Shown: positions 35,386 through 44,911, counted from the first letter of the stretch. The stretch: 44,911 bases of DNA from an uncultured Nitrospira sp. (GCA_902500695.1 CABVRQ010000032.1:1-44911); one strand, 5' to 3'. Numbers and translations: made by a program. The notes: generated by a model not told the origin, from the letters alone.

Positions 35386-36915
35386 ATGATAAGCGTAATG
35401 AGTGGTAAAAAAAACACGGCCGCGATGATTCTGGCTGCGGGGCAGGGTACCCGGATGAAATCGGCTTTGCCTAAAGTTTTGCATCGTGTTGCCGGTCGTC
35501 CCATGCTGTGGTATGCCGCCACCTTGGCCAGGAAAGTGGCGACACAAACCGTTGCCATTGTGGTGGGCCATGGATCGGGACAGGTCCAGACCTACCTTGA
35601 ACAAGAAAAGGCCAATTTTGAGCCGTATGAAGTGGTGATCCAGGAGAAACAACTGGGGACGGGGCATGCCGTTCAACAGGCTTATCCAGTTTGTATCCGA
35701 GACGTCTCCAGGCGGGCGGACCAAATCTTAATTCTCAATGGAGATACCCCCTTATTAACCCAGGATACCCTGACGGCGCTGGTTGATTGCCATGAATCTG
35801 AGGAGGCAGGCCTTACCCTCTTAACCACGATCCTTCCTGAGCCAGGTGGCTATGGGCGGGTCGTTCGCGGTTCATCCCGGGAGGTGTGTCGAGTCGTTGA
35901 GGATCGAGATGCCTCAGCAGAAGAACGCAACATTTCGGAGATTAATGTTGGGACGTATGTTGTGGATGCCACCTTCCTTGGGAAGGCGTTGGGCCAACTG
36001 CGTCCGCAAAATGTTCAAGGGGAATATTACATCACCGATATTATTGAAATGGCTGTTCAGCAAGGCTTGAAAGTTGTGGCATGGATAACAAATGACCATT
36101 TGGAGACGACTGGAATTAACACACGGGAACACCTGGCCGTTGCCGAGAAAGAAATGCGACGACGAATTTGCCAGCGTCTCATGTTGTCAGGGGTCACCAT
36201 GCTGGATCCGGAGCGTGTGATGGTTGACGAAGGGGTTGAGGTTGGAAGGGATACCAGCCTGTATCCTGGAGTCATGCTTGAAGGCCGGACCGTCATTGGA
36301 ACCAATTGCGTTATTCATGGCAATTCGAGGCTGAATAATTCATGGGTCGGCAATAATGTTCTCATTCAGGATTCGTGTGTGTTGCTGGAAGCCACGGTAG
36401 AAGAAGGGGCGGCCATTGGGCCTTTTGCGCATTTGCGTCCGGGTAGCCTCATTCATCGAAAAGGCAAAGTTGGGAATTTTGTGGAATTGAAACAGACTGA
36501 AGTAGGAGAAGAGTCTAAGGTCAATCATTTGAGTTATCTCGGCGATACCGTGATTGGGCGGAATGTGAATATTGGCGCAGGGACCATTACCTGTAACTAC
36601 GATGGATTTCGAAAGGCACGAACACAGATTGAGGACAATGTATTTATTGGGAGCGATGTGCAATTAATTGCCCCGGTGACGATAGGGGAAGGGGCGTTGA
36701 TTGCGGCAGGGACCACCGTTACGAAAAATGTTCCGCCCAATGCATTGGGAATTTCTCGAGTGGCGCAAATCAATAAAGAAGGTACGGCGGCGAAACGGCG
36801 GGAAATTCTGGCTTCTTCCTCAGCTGCCCATGTTCAGGCCCAACAGCATGATGACCCGGAAGAGTCGTCACTCCGACCGAACCCTGAACAAAAAAAGACT
36901 CTGTCTAGTGACTAA
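35386..36915 (+). CDS. glmU: Bifunctional N-acetylglucosamine-1-phosphate uridyltransferase / glucosamine-1-phosphate acetyltransferase
   Basis: The 509-residue product makes UDP-GlcNAc. The uridyltransferase domain opens with MILAAGQGTRMKSALPKVLH and contains LNGDTPLL. The C-terminal half is a left-handed beta helix of hexapeptide repeats with RPGSLIHRKGKVGNFVELK and NIGAGTITCNYDG, the acetyltransferase site. It is about 50 residues longer than usual because of a hydrophilic C-terminal tail. ATG 35386 and ATG 35398 are both possible. An A8 run (35407-35414) lies just after the start. It feeds peptidoglycan, lipopolysaccharide and possibly the glycan cluster. Confidence 0.95.
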   Translation: MISVMSGKKNTAAMILAAGQGTRMKSALPKVLHRVAGRPMLWYAATLARKVATQTVAIVVGHGSGQVQTYLEQEKANFEPYEVVIQEKQLGTGHAVQQAYPVCIRDVSRRADQILILNGDTPLLTQDTLTALVDCHESEEAGLTLLTTILPEPGGYGRVVRGSSREVCRVVEDRDASAEERNISEINVGTYVVDATFLGKALGQLRPQNVQGEYYITDIIEMAVQQGLKVVAWITNDHLETTGINTREHLAVAEKEMRRRICQRLMLSGVTMLDPERVMVDEGVEVGRDTSLYPGVMLEGRTVIGTNCVIHGNSRLNNSWVGNNVLIQDSCVLLEATVEEGAAIGPFAHLRPGSLIHRKGKVGNFVELKQTEVGEESKVNHLSYLGDTVIGRNVNIGAGTITCNYDGFRKARTQIEDNVFIGSDVQLIAPVTIGEGALIAAGTTVTKNVPPNALGISRVAQINKEGTAAKRREILASSSAAHVQAQQHDDPEESSLRPNPEQKKTLSSD

Positions 36916-37044
36916 TATTGATGAACGAAGTCGAGTGATGTCTGGCTGGACTCATGTGTTTCCGCTCCGGTCTTCACTGATCGATCCCATTCTGATCTTT
37001 CCAATACAATTACAAAAATGATGAGATGTAAGGAGCGTTAGATT

Positions 37045-38874
37045 ATGTGTGGAATCATCGGATATGTTGGAGGTGAATCGGCGACCCCTATATTAGTAGC
37101 CGGGCTGCAACGGCTGGAATATCGAGGGTACGACTCCGCCGGGATTGCGATTCAACATAATGGAGAGCTGAAGATTCGAAGGACGGTAGGCAAGCTCATC
37201 AATCTCCAGGCCGTTTTGCAAAATGGGGATGTCGCCGGAACGATAGGAATCGGTCATACTCGTTGGGCCACGCATGGTCGGCCATCTGAACAAAATGCCC
37301 ATCCTCACCGTTCGGGAGAGATCGTCCTCGTCCATAACGGTATCATTGAAAATTTTCTAGATCTCCGCCATCGATTGGAATTAGAAGGCTATCGGTTTGA
37401 GTCTGAAACCGACACTGAGGTTATTGCACATCTTTTATCCTCGCTCACGTTAAAAGGGCATGGGCTTCAAGAGGCGGTCAGATTAATGGCCAATGACCTG
37501 CATGGGAGTTATGCCATTGCCGTGATGTCGTTGGCTGAGCCGGGACGCATCGTTGTCAGTCGTTCAGGATGTCCCCTGGTGATTGGTCAGAATGGAAAAG
37601 GAGCCTTTTTGGCTTCTGATGTCACTCCTCTCCTCGCCCATATACGGGAGGTGGTGTTTCTAGAAGACGGAGATGTCGGCATTTTAGAGAATTCCGGAAT
37701 AACCATTTTTGATTCGGTCGGCCAACCGAAAGATTTCAACCCGGTTACCATTGACTGGGATGCTGAGGCGGCTGAAAAGGGGGGCTATCCGGATTTTATG
37801 ATGAAGGAAATCCATGAACAGCCGCAAGTGATCATGGATACGCTTCGCGGCCGGTTTCAATATGAAACGGGCGAAGCGGATCTTCCCGATTTGGCCATGA
37901 CTGACGAGGAGTTGCTCAATGCCAGGCGAATCTGGATCGTTGCGTGTGGGACGTCTTGGCACTCAGGGCTCGTCGGGAAATATTTATTCGAAGAAATGAT
38001 TCGACGCCCTGTTCAGGTGGATATTGGTTCCGAGTTCCGGTATCGGGAGCCCATGATTCAAAAGGACGATTTATTTATTGCTATTTCACAATCAGGCGAG
38101 ACGGCGGACACATTGGCGGCGGCACGGGAAGCTAAGCACCGAGGGGCTCGTGTCCTGGCGATTGTGAATGTGGTGGGGAGTACTCTGGCTCGTGAAGCCG
38201 ATGGGGTGATTTACACAAGATGTGGGCCTGAAATTAGCGTGGCTTCCACGAAAGCCTTTACCGGGCAGGTGATTGCCTTATATCTCTTGGCCTTGCATGT
38301 GGGACGGGTACGTGGCACGTTAAGTCCGGAGGAAGGGCGGTGGTGGTTGGATCATTTCCTCAAGCTTCCCGGCCAGGTAGAGTATATTCTCAAGCAGGAA
38401 ACGGCTATTCAAGCCATTGCCAATCGATATTATCAAAAACGAAATTTTTTGTATTTGGGTCGTGGGATTAATTATCCCATCGCCCTGGAAGGTGCCTTGA
38501 AACTCAAAGAAATCTCATATATCCATGCAGAGGGATATGCAGCGGGGGAGATGAAGCATGGTCCAATTGCGTTGATTGATGAAGACATGCCCGTGGTTGT
38601 CTTATCGCCGAAAGACCGGCTCTATGAAAAGTCTGTCAGTAATCTGATGGAAGTGCGCGCCAGGAGTGCCCCCGTGATTGCATTTGTGACCGAAGGGGAT
38701 CATGCCTTGGATCAGGTTGCCGATCACGTGTTTGCGATTCCTGCTGTCCACGCGCTCTTGACCCCGATTTTGTTTACCGTCGGCCTTCAACTGCTGGCCT
38801 ATCATATCGCGGTGTTGCGAGGCGTCGATATTGACCGTCCAAGAAACCTTGCCAAGAGTGTGACGGTTGAGTAA
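37045..38874 (+). CDS. glmS: Glutamine--fructose-6-phosphate aminotransferase (isomerizing)
   Basis: The 609-residue product forms glucosamine 6-phosphate from fructose 6-phosphate and glutamine, the first step toward UDP-GlcNAc. The N-terminal nucleophile is Cys2 in MCGIIGYVGG, followed by HTRWATHG and VHNGIIENF in the glutaminase domain. Two SIS domains follow, with CGTSWHSG and ISQSGETADT, and the C-terminus ends RPRNLAKSVTVE as in the family. Length is standard. AAGGAG lies ten bases before the start. No glmS ribozyme-like element was recognised in the 129 bases upstream. Confidence 0.97.
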   Translation: MCGIIGYVGGESATPILVAGLQRLEYRGYDSAGIAIQHNGELKIRRTVGKLINLQAVLQNGDVAGTIGIGHTRWATHGRPSEQNAHPHRSGEIVLVHNGIIENFLDLRHRLELEGYRFESETDTEVIAHLLSSLTLKGHGLQEAVRLMANDLHGSYAIAVMSLAEPGRIVVSRSGCPLVIGQNGKGAFLASDVTPLLAHIREVVFLEDGDVGILENSGITIFDSVGQPKDFNPVTIDWDAEAAEKGGYPDFMMKEIHEQPQVIMDTLRGRFQYETGEADLPDLAMTDEELLNARRIWIVACGTSWHSGLVGKYLFEEMIRRPVQVDIGSEFRYREPMIQKDDLFIAISQSGETADTLAAAREAKHRGARVLAIVNVVGSTLAREADGVIYTRCGPEISVASTKAFTGQVIALYLLALHVGRVRGTLSPEEGRWWLDHFLKLPGQVEYILKQETAIQAIANRYYQKRNFLYLGRGINYPIALEGALKLKEISYIHAEGYAAGEMKHGPIALIDEDMPVVVLSPKDRLYEKSVSNLMEVRARSAPVIAFVTEGDHALDQVADHVFAIPAVHALLTPILFTVGLQLLAYHIAVLRGVDIDRPRNLAKSVTVE

Positions 38875-38950
38875 GGCGTCCTTCCGATATCCCACCAGAG
38901 TTTATCCTGGTTTGTCCCCAAGGTTTCTATCAATTGGAAAGTACTGAATC

Positions 38951-40045
38951 ATGGAGACCATGATTGTGACAGGAGGCGCGGGATTTATTGGCGCCAATTT
39001 TGTTCGGATGGCTCTTCGCAAGGCCGAAGCACGGGTTGTCGTCGTGGACAAATTGACGTATGCGGGTCATCGAGAAAGCCTTGAGGGATTATGGGACCAT
39101 CCCCATTTGGATTTTATCCAGGCAGATATTGCCGATGCGGGAGAAATGACCCGGGTCATGGATTCATTTTCTCCCAGGTGGTTGTTGAATTTTGCCGCTG
39201 AATCGCATGTGGACCGGTCCATTGACGATCCGTATCCCTTTATCCATACCAATGTCACGGGAACGCTGGTGTTGTTAGACGTGGTCCGGCGTTTCCTGAA
39301 GCATCGCACTCCCGAGCATCAACGGGAATTCCGGTTCCTGCATGTCTCGACAGATGAAGTGTATGGAACCTTAGGCCCAACAGGGTTGTTCTCCGAAGAG
39401 ACCCCTTATGCCCCTAATTCTCCGTATGCGGCCTCGAAAGCGAGTGCCGATCATTTGGTGCGAGCCTTTTATCACACCTATGGGCTTCCGACGTTGATGA
39501 CCAATTGCTCCAATAATTATGGGCCTTTTCAATTTCCCGAAAAGCTCATTCCTCTCATGGTCTTGAATGCCTTAGAAGGGAAAGATCTTCCGATTTATGG
39601 GAACGGGCAGAATATACGGGACTGGTTGTTTGTTGAAGACCATTGTGAAGGCTTACTCCTGGTTCTTCAGGAAGGAACGCCTGGAGAAAAATATAACCTT
39701 GGGGGGCGTTCGGAACGATCGAATCTTGATGTCGTCGATGCCCTATGCCGGATCTTGGAAGATGTCGCACCAGGTGGTTCCAATCCTTCCCTGTCTCAAC
39801 GTGGCATCACACGATACGCAGACCTGAAAGTATTTGTGGCTGACCGTCCCGGGCATGATTTTCGTTATGGAATTGATACCACTAAAGTTCAATCGCAATT
39901 GGGGTGGAGCCCACGCCACTCTTTCGAGTCCGGATTGAAGTGGACGATTGAATGGTACGCTGCCAATCGTCAATGGTGTCAGGCCGTGACCACGAACTCC
40001 TATCAACGGGAACGACTCGGGTTAGCCTCTGTCCCATCAACATAG
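38951..40045 (+). CDS. rfbB: dTDP-glucose 4,6-dehydratase
   Basis: The 364-residue short-chain dehydrogenase has the NAD-binding GGAGFIGANFVR at the N-terminus, the catalytic region VSTDEVYG (Thr, Asp, Glu) and YAASK with the Tyr-Lys pair, and NNYGPFQFPEKLIPL for sugar binding. It converts dTDP-glucose to dTDP-4-keto-6-deoxyglucose, the second step to dTDP-L-rhamnose. It begins 76 bases after glmS and leads the rfbBACD set. Confidence 0.95.
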   Translation: METMIVTGGAGFIGANFVRMALRKAEARVVVVDKLTYAGHRESLEGLWDHPHLDFIQADIADAGEMTRVMDSFSPRWLLNFAAESHVDRSIDDPYPFIHTNVTGTLVLLDVVRRFLKHRTPEHQREFRFLHVSTDEVYGTLGPTGLFSEETPYAPNSPYAASKASADHLVRAFYHTYGLPTLMTNCSNNYGPFQFPEKLIPLMVLNALEGKDLPIYGNGQNIRDWLFVEDHCEGLLLVLQEGTPGEKYNLGGRSERSNLDVVDALCRILEDVAPGGSNPSLSQRGITRYADLKVFVADRPGHDFRYGIDTTKVQSQLGWSPRHSFESGLKWTIEWYAANRQWCQAVTTNSYQRERLGLASVPST

Positions 40046-40116
40046 GGGCAAAGACGTAATCTCGTATGGCAATATGACATGAAAATAATGAAGACATTGG
40101 GATGCAAAGAGGCACA

Positions 40117-40992
40117 ATGAAGGGAATCATCCTAGCGGGTGGATCGGGAACCCGACTCTATCCCTTAACCCACGCGGTCAGCAAACAACTCATGCCGGTT
40201 TTTGATAAACCGATGATCTATTATCCGTTGTCGACCCTCATGCTTGCTGGAGTCCGGGAGATTCTGGTGATCACGACTCCGCATGAGCAGGAAGGGTTTG
40301 TCCGATTGTTAGGTGATGGCAGTCATCTCGGGTTATCGATCCGCTACCAAGTCCAACCCCGACCGGAGGGCATTGCGCAAGCTTTTGTGATTGGGCGTGA
40401 GTTTATCGGGCAGGATCGGGTGGCGCTCATTCTTGGTGATAATATTTTTTATGGGCATGGGCTGTCCCGCTATCTTCAGGAAGCGGCCTCTCAGGCCTCA
40501 GGTGCGCAAGTCTTTGCCTACCAGGTTCGGGATCCTGAACGATACGGTGTGGTGACCTTTAATGATCACGGACAAGCCACCAGCCTGGAGGAAAAGCCCC
40601 TCCATCCCAAATCACCCTATGCGGTAACCGGGTTATATTTTTATGACAATCAGGTTGTGGACATGGCCGATTCTCTCAAGCCTTCGGCTAGAGGAGAGTT
40701 AGAAATCACCGATGTGAATAGAACCTATTTAGAGGCCGGATTGCTGCATGTGCGGGTGCTGGGGCGTGGCATTGCCTGGTTGGATACGGGGACTCACGAA
40801 TCCCTCATGCAAGCGGCTCATTATATCCAAGTGTTACAAGAACGGCAGGGCTTGATGGTTTCCTGCCCTGAAGAAATTGCCTACAAAATGGGTTACATTC
40901 AATCAGGTGACGTGTTGCGTTTAGCCACGAAAATGAAAGACAACGGATATGGGCAGTACTTGCTGCATCTGATGAATCAGGGGCAGGAGTAA
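40117..40992 (+). CDS. rfbA: Glucose-1-phosphate thymidylyltransferase
   Basis: The start is set at ATG 40117, with AAAGAGG close upstream; an ATG at 40102 in the same frame would include that binding site. The 291-residue product begins MKGIILAGGSGTRLYPLTH and continues KQLMPVFDKPMIYYPL, LILGDNIFYG and EITDVNRTYLE, all hallmarks of RmlA. It activates glucose 1-phosphate with dTTP, the first committed step to dTDP-L-rhamnose. rfbC follows after six bases. Confidence 0.96.
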   Translation: MKGIILAGGSGTRLYPLTHAVSKQLMPVFDKPMIYYPLSTLMLAGVREILVITTPHEQEGFVRLLGDGSHLGLSIRYQVQPRPEGIAQAFVIGREFIGQDRVALILGDNIFYGHGLSRYLQEAASQASGAQVFAYQVRDPERYGVVTFNDHGQATSLEEKPLHPKSPYAVTGLYFYDNQVVDMADSLKPSARGELEITDVNRTYLEAGLLHVRVLGRGIAWLDTGTHESLMQAAHYIQVLQERQGLMVSCPEEIAYKMGYIQSGDVLRLATKMKDNGYGQYLLHLMNQGQE

Positions 40993-40998
40993 CCAGGC

Positions 40999-41553
40999 AT
41001 GAAATTTCGTCCAACCAGGCTGCCGGGGGTTCTGATTGTTGAGCCTGATGTGTATCGGGATCAACGTGGATGGTTTTTAGAAACGTATCATGTACAAAAG
41101 TATCAGGAGGCAGGGATCCCGCTTCCATTTGTGCAGGATAACTGTTCATCGTCGGTCCGCGGGACACTTCGTGGTCTTCACCTTCAAATGACTCGTCCAC
41201 AAGGGAAGCTCATTCGGGTGATCCGTGGGGAAATTTTTGATGTCGCGGTCGATATTCGAAAGGGGTCGCCGACCTTTGCCTCATGGGTGGGAGTGAACTT
41301 ATCGGCAGAGGATTTCAAACAGATTTATATTCCTCCGGGTTTTGCCCATGGATTTTGTGTCCTCAGCGATGTGGCGGAAGTGGAGTACAAATGTACCGAT
41401 GTCTATGCGCCTGGCGGTGAAGTGACTATTCGATGGGATGACCCACGTATTGGCATTCAATGGCGGATCGAACGGCCACTTCTCTCTACAAAGGATGCTG
41501 CGGGGCAGTTACTTGATGACCTGTGCGATCAACTTCCTGATTATCAACCATGA
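40999..41553 (+). CDS. rfbC: dTDP-4-dehydrorhamnose 3,5-epimerase
   Basis: The 184-residue cupin protein has the active-site block RGTLRGLHLQ with His61, FDVAVDIRKGSPTF and PPGFAHGFCVLSD, then YKCTDVYAPGGE with the conserved Tyr. It epimerises C3 and C5 of dTDP-4-keto-6-deoxyglucose. Length is standard. It overlaps the next gene by four bases (ATGA), indicating coupled translation. Confidence 0.95.
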   Translation: MKFRPTRLPGVLIVEPDVYRDQRGWFLETYHVQKYQEAGIPLPFVQDNCSSSVRGTLRGLHLQMTRPQGKLIRVIRGEIFDVAVDIRKGSPTFASWVGVNLSAEDFKQIYIPPGFAHGFCVLSDVAEVEYKCTDVYAPGGEVTIRWDDPRIGIQWRIERPLLSTKDAAGQLLDDLCDQLPDYQP

Positions 41554-42386
41554 GGCAAAGTCGAATTTTAATCACAGGGGCTCAAGGGCAATTAGGACAG
41601 GCGCTACAACGGCAGTATGCCGATCACGAGGTCACGGCCTGGGATCTCCAGGACCTGGATATCACGCAGTTTGAGGAAGTCAAGAAAGCCCTTGATCAAC
41701 TACGACCACACATCGTGATCAATGCCGCCGCTTATACGCAGGTAGATGAGGCAGAAGTGAAACAGGATGCGGCATACCGGGGCAATGCCCTGGGTCCGAG
41801 AAATCTTGCAGTGGTGACGAATGATCTGGGAATGACTCTGATACATTTTTCTACTGATTATGTATTTGATGGGCAGCAGAATCGACCGTACCATGAATTC
41901 GATCGTACGAATCCATTAGGCGTTTATGGGCAGAGTAAATTAGCCGGTGAAGCGGCGGTGCGGATAGCAAACCCACGGCATTTTATTGTCCGGACGGCCT
42001 GGCTTTATCATACTGTGGGGAAGAACTTTCCCAGTACGATTTGTCGAATGGCGGGACGGGAGGTTGTGAAAGTCGTCAGCGACCAGTATGGGTCACCGAC
42101 CTTTGCCCCTCACCTCGCCCAGGCAGTATTCCAATTGGGTGAGACCGATGCCTTTGGGACCTATCACATGGCCGGTTCGGGCGGAGCCAGTTGGTACGAA
42201 TTGACCCAAGCACTCTATCAGGCGTTGGATATTCAAACTTCGGTCGTGCCTATAGCCACCGCTCAATTTCCTCGACCTGCTCGAAGGCCACCCTATGCCG
42301 TGTTGACCTCTTTACAGAACCCCTTGATTGAGTTGCCATCCTGGGAAGAGGGCGTTCGTGATTTTGCCAGTCAGTGGAAAGGCTAG
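41550..42386 (+). CDS. rfbD: dTDP-4-dehydrorhamnose reductase
   Basis: The 278-residue product has the NADPH-binding motif ITGAQGQLGQAL, NAAAYTQVDEAE, the catalytic STDYVFDG and YGQSKLAGE with the Tyr-Lys pair. It makes dTDP-L-rhamnose, finishing the pathway whose other enzymes are encoded just upstream. The donor may serve the GT2 enzyme in the glycan cluster. Confidence 0.95.
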   Translation: MRQSRILITGAQGQLGQALQRQYADHEVTAWDLQDLDITQFEEVKKALDQLRPHIVINAAAYTQVDEAEVKQDAAYRGNALGPRNLAVVTNDLGMTLIHFSTDYVFDGQQNRPYHEFDRTNPLGVYGQSKLAGEAAVRIANPRHFIVRTAWLYHTVGKNFPSTICRMAGREVVKVVSDQYGSPTFAPHLAQAVFQLGETDAFGTYHMAGSGGASWYELTQALYQALDIQTSVVPIATAQFPRPARRPPYAVLTSLQNPLIELPSWEEGVRDFASQWKG

Positions 42387-42453
42387 GAGTCGTCATCTGT
42401 TCGGTGAATGATCTTCTGTTGATCAACAAGTAAAAGAAAGGCATTCATAACCG

Positions 42454-43263
42454 ATGGGCTACATCGAAGCGGTGGTGCTTGCGGTCATTCAAGGACTCAC
42501 GGAATTCCTCCCGGTATCCTCTTCCGGACATTTGGTCCTGGTTCAACACTGGTTTGGTCATTTCAGTGAGACCAATTTGTTGTATGACATTATGTTGCAT
42601 CTCGCGACGGTGACCGCGATCCTGGTGTATTTTCGTCATGATCTCCTCACTCTGGGGTTGGGATATGTTGGATGGACCACAACACAGGGCAGCCTGTTTC
42701 AAGGATATGAGCGGCGGACAATCCATTATGTCCTGCTGGCATCCATCCCCACTGCGATCATTGGATTGGCTATTCGATCCATCGGTCTTGAAACATTAGT
42801 CCAGCCCTCCGTTGTGGCCGTCATGTTGCTGATCACGGGAGTGATTCTCTGGTTGGGGCGAGGGAGAAACAGCGCCAGGGGTATCCAGGACATGAGCATT
42901 CGGGATGCACTGGCGATTGGTATTGTGCAAGGGGTAGCGGTCCTCCCCGGGATTTCCCGGTCCGGATCAACCATTGCCAGTGGAGTATTATTGGGTTTGG
43001 ATCGTGAGTTATCGGCCCGGTTTTCTCTCTTGATTTCTATGCCGGCTATTGTGGGAGCGACGATTTTGGAAATTGGGAAGGGAATGGATCAGATGCATGA
43101 ACCGATAGGAGTCTATGTGGTCGGAATGGTGGTCGCGGCTTTGGTGGGCTATGGATCTATTTCGTTGATCATTAAACTCGTCAGACAGGATCACTTCCAC
43201 TTATTTTCCTATTATCTGTGGCCACTCGGAATCAGCATTCTCCTTTGGGATACGCTGAAGTAA
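42454..43263 (+). CDS. uppP: Undecaprenyl-diphosphate phosphatase
   Basis: The 269-residue polytopic membrane protein has both family motifs: GLTEFLPVSSSGHLVL near the N-terminus, with the catalytic Glu, and LPGISRSGSTIASG in the second half, with the Arg. It removes phosphate from undecaprenyl diphosphate, recycling the lipid carrier used for peptidoglycan and for the glycan made here. It ends 36 bases from the convergent malic enzyme gene. Confidence 0.95.
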   Translation: MGYIEAVVLAVIQGLTEFLPVSSSGHLVLVQHWFGHFSETNLLYDIMLHLATVTAILVYFRHDLLTLGLGYVGWTTTQGSLFQGYERRTIHYVLLASIPTAIIGLAIRSIGLETLVQPSVVAVMLLITGVILWLGRGRNSARGIQDMSIRDALAIGIVQGVAVLPGISRSGSTIASGVLLGLDRELSARFSLLISMPAIVGATILEIGKGMDQMHEPIGVYVVGMVVAALVGYGSISLIIKLVRQDHFHLFSYYLWPLGISILLWDTLK

Positions 43264-43299
43264 ATCCCGCTATTTTTCTTCCCTTCAGGTGACTTCCTG

Positions 43300-44781
43300 T
43301 TATTCCATCTCCTCTTCCATGTCCTTTTTTGTCCGGCGGGCCATGCCGGAATCAATCGCTGCCTGAGAGACGGCCTTGGCGACTTTGGGAACGACCTGTT
43401 TGTCGAATACGCTGGGAATAATGTACTCCTCACTGAGCGCGGAGTCAGGAATCATCTTTGAGAGGGCATGAGCGGCAGCAATGAGCATCGGTTCATTAAT
43501 TGTTTTGGCTTGCACATCAAGTGCGCCACGAAAGATGCCGGGGAACGACAGGAGGTTGTTGCATTGATTGGGATAATCCGATCGCCCGCTGGCGTACACA
43601 CGACAGTGGGGAATGGCTGCCTCGGGTAAGATTTCGGGGTCAGGATTGGCTAAGGCAAACACAATGGGATCCTTGGCCATGAGGGCTAAATCTTCGGGTT
43701 TTAAAATGTTGGCTGTGGAAAGACCAATCACCACATGGGCGTCTTTCAGGGCGTCCTGAATCGTTCCCGTCGGCTGATCATACTGAACGAGGCTGCGAAG
43801 AGCATGGCGATGGGGCAGAACGTCTTCCACCGGTCGATCCAACACCAGGCCCTGCTTGTCACAACCCTTCAGCCTGGTAACTCCGGCTCCTAAAAGTAAT
43901 TCACAACAGGCCGTGCCTGCGGCTCCCAATCCCACGACCACGACCGTAATTTCATCGATGGTTCGGCGTGTGACTTTTAAGGCATTAAGAAGTGCACCCA
44001 AAATGACCACAGCCGTTCCATGCTGATCATCATGCATCACTGGAATATCCAATTCGGCCTGAAGGCGGCGCTCAATTTCAAAACATCGGGGAGCACTGAT
44101 GTCTTCCAGATTAATGCCTCCAAATGAGGGAGAAATGGCTAGCACCGTGCGGATAATCTCTTCCGAATCCTGGGTATTGAGACAGAGAGGCCAGGCATCG
44201 ATTCCGGCAAATTGATGAAACAACATGGCTTTGCCTTCCATAACCGGTAAGGCCGCAAGAGGACCGAGATTTCCTAATCCCAGAATGGCCGATCCATCCG
44301 TTACGACAGCAATGCTGTTACTTTTCGTCGTAAAAGAATAGGCTTTTTTCTCATCCGCGGCAATCGCTTTGACGACGCGCCCGACTCCAGGCGTATAGAC
44401 CATGGACAGGGTATTTCTGGTTTTCACGGGGAACTTGCTCTCCACACGGATTTTTCCTCCTAAATGCATGAGAAAAATCCGATCCGAAGAGGCGATGACC
44501 CGGACATCCGCCAACGAATTCAGCCGTTTCATGACCCGTTCGCCATGTTCTTCACTCTGGACATCCAGAGTAATATCCCGGATCACTTTGGTGCGAGTGG
44601 CCGAGACCATATCGTACGCGCCCAAACTGGCACCTTCCTCCGCGATGGCGGTGGCGAGTTGTGCAAAAACCCCGGTCCGTTGAGTCAATTCTAAGCGCAC
44701 GGCCATCCGGTAATTGGAATAGGGGCCAATATCTTGCGAGGAACTTTGACCATTTTGCTGTCGCTTAAAAAAATTCCACAC
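43300..44781 (-). CDS. NAD(P)-dependent malic enzyme with N-terminal ACT domain
   Basis: The 493-residue product begins at GTG 44781, preceded by GAGGAGG. Residues about 25-105 form an ACT-like regulatory domain (VRLELTQRTGVFAQLATAIAEEGASLG). The malic enzyme domain follows with VYTPGVGRV, TDGSAILGLGNLGPLAALPVMEGK and IPVMHDDQHGTAVV, then the nucleotide-binding VVVGLGAAGTACCELL. It decarboxylates malate to pyruvate with reduction of NAD(P). The ACT domain suggests control by a small ligand, probably an amino acid. It is unrelated to the glycan genes and lies convergent with uppP. Confidence 0.93.
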   Translation of the reverse strand: MWNFFKRQQNGQSSSQDIGPYSNYRMAVRLELTQRTGVFAQLATAIAEEGASLGAYDMVSATRTKVIRDITLDVQSEEHGERVMKRLNSLADVRVIASSDRIFLMHLGGKIRVESKFPVKTRNTLSMVYTPGVGRVVKAIAADEKKAYSFTTKSNSIAVVTDGSAILGLGNLGPLAALPVMEGKAMLFHQFAGIDAWPLCLNTQDSEEIIRTVLAISPSFGGINLEDISAPRCFEIERRLQAELDIPVMHDDQHGTAVVILGALLNALKVTRRTIDEITVVVVGLGAAGTACCELLLGAGVTRLKGCDKQGLVLDRPVEDVLPHRHALRSLVQYDQPTGTIQDALKDAHVVIGLSTANILKPEDLALMAKDPIVFALANPDPEILPEAAIPHCRVYASGRSDYPNQCNNLLSFPGIFRGALDVQAKTINEPMLIAAAHALSKMIPDSALSEEYIIPSVFDKQVVPKVAKAVSQAAIDSGMARRTKKDMEEEME

Positions 44782-44911
44782 TAATGTTTACCTCCTCTTC
44801 AGTTGCGAAATGGGTCAGTCTTGATTGAGATAACCATAGGCTTCAGGCCTTTCACTGATATTGTATCGGATAATCCAAGTTAGGGGTATGAGCTGGCTGC
44901 CGGAAATGGGC
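44782..44911. other. Upstream region of the malic enzyme gene
   Basis: These 130 bases contain the strong ribosome binding site for the minus-strand gene ending at 44781. I could not assign a promoter or any other gene before the window ends. Confidence 0.4.

Noticed and set aside
35407..35414. A8 run near the start of glmU as a phase-variation tract
   Set aside because: glmU is essential, so switching it off is unlikely to be tolerated. The run encodes Lys-Lys-Asn and may be ordinary.
36916..37044. glmS ribozyme upstream of glmS
   Set aside because: No recognisable core was found in 129 bases, and the strong binding site sits directly before the gene.
1..44911. CRISPR arrays, tRNA or rRNA genes
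   Set aside because: No regularly spaced repeats, no cloverleaf-like element and no conserved rRNA stretch were noticed on either strand while reading.

Overview
The window looks like chromosomal DNA of a Gram-negative bacterium of roughly 50% GC. It carries an outer-membrane beta-barrel gene, an ABC-2 type (Wzm/Wzt) glycan exporter and a polyprenyl-phosphate sugar transferase. Protein style and the order metG-holB-tmk / DUF502-glmU-glmS-rfb remind me of Nitrospirota (Nitrospira-like). That assignment is recall and inference, not something measured here.

Region 1 (1-5008) is mostly non-coding or decayed. It has two convincing genes, an outer-membrane beta-barrel protein preceded by a C9 tract and a small exported protein with an STN-like domain, the latter followed by a good intrinsic terminator. 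The 1.6 kb after it holds broken minus-strand reading frames.

Region 2 (5009-30487) is a surface-glycan cluster, nearly all on the plus strand. Wzm and Wzt are followed by a 1093-residue fusion (methyltransferase, coiled coil, GT2, WbsX/GH99-like). After an interruption (a response-regulator scrap, an isolated minus-strand radical SAM/SPASM gene and a decayed IS1595-family transposase) come a GT4 enzyme, a TylF-like and a second methyltransferase, HddA-like and HddC-like heptose activation enzymes, and a PhyH-type dioxygenase. Next are a tiny DPGTGS-motif membrane protein, a kinase-like/methyltransferase fusion resembling NoeA, a membrane sulfatase-like enzyme, an SGNH hydrolase, a GT2, two GT4s and a WcaJ-type initiating transferase. 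No Wzx or Wzy is seen, so export through Wzm/Wzt is the natural reading: sugars are loaded on undecaprenyl phosphate, extended and decorated in the cytoplasm, perhaps capped by methylation, and exported.

Region 3 (30661-34524, minus strand) is housekeeping: metG, holB and tmk, with tmk overlapping holB. A divergent promoter region separates it from Region 4.

Region 4 (34685-43263, plus strand) supplies precursors: DUF502 membrane protein, glmU and glmS (UDP-GlcNAc), rfbB-rfbA-rfbC-rfbD (dTDP-L-rhamnose) and uppP (lipid carrier recycling). A convergent minus-strand ACT-domain malic enzyme (43300-44781) closes the window. No tRNA, rRNA or CRISPR array was recognised.
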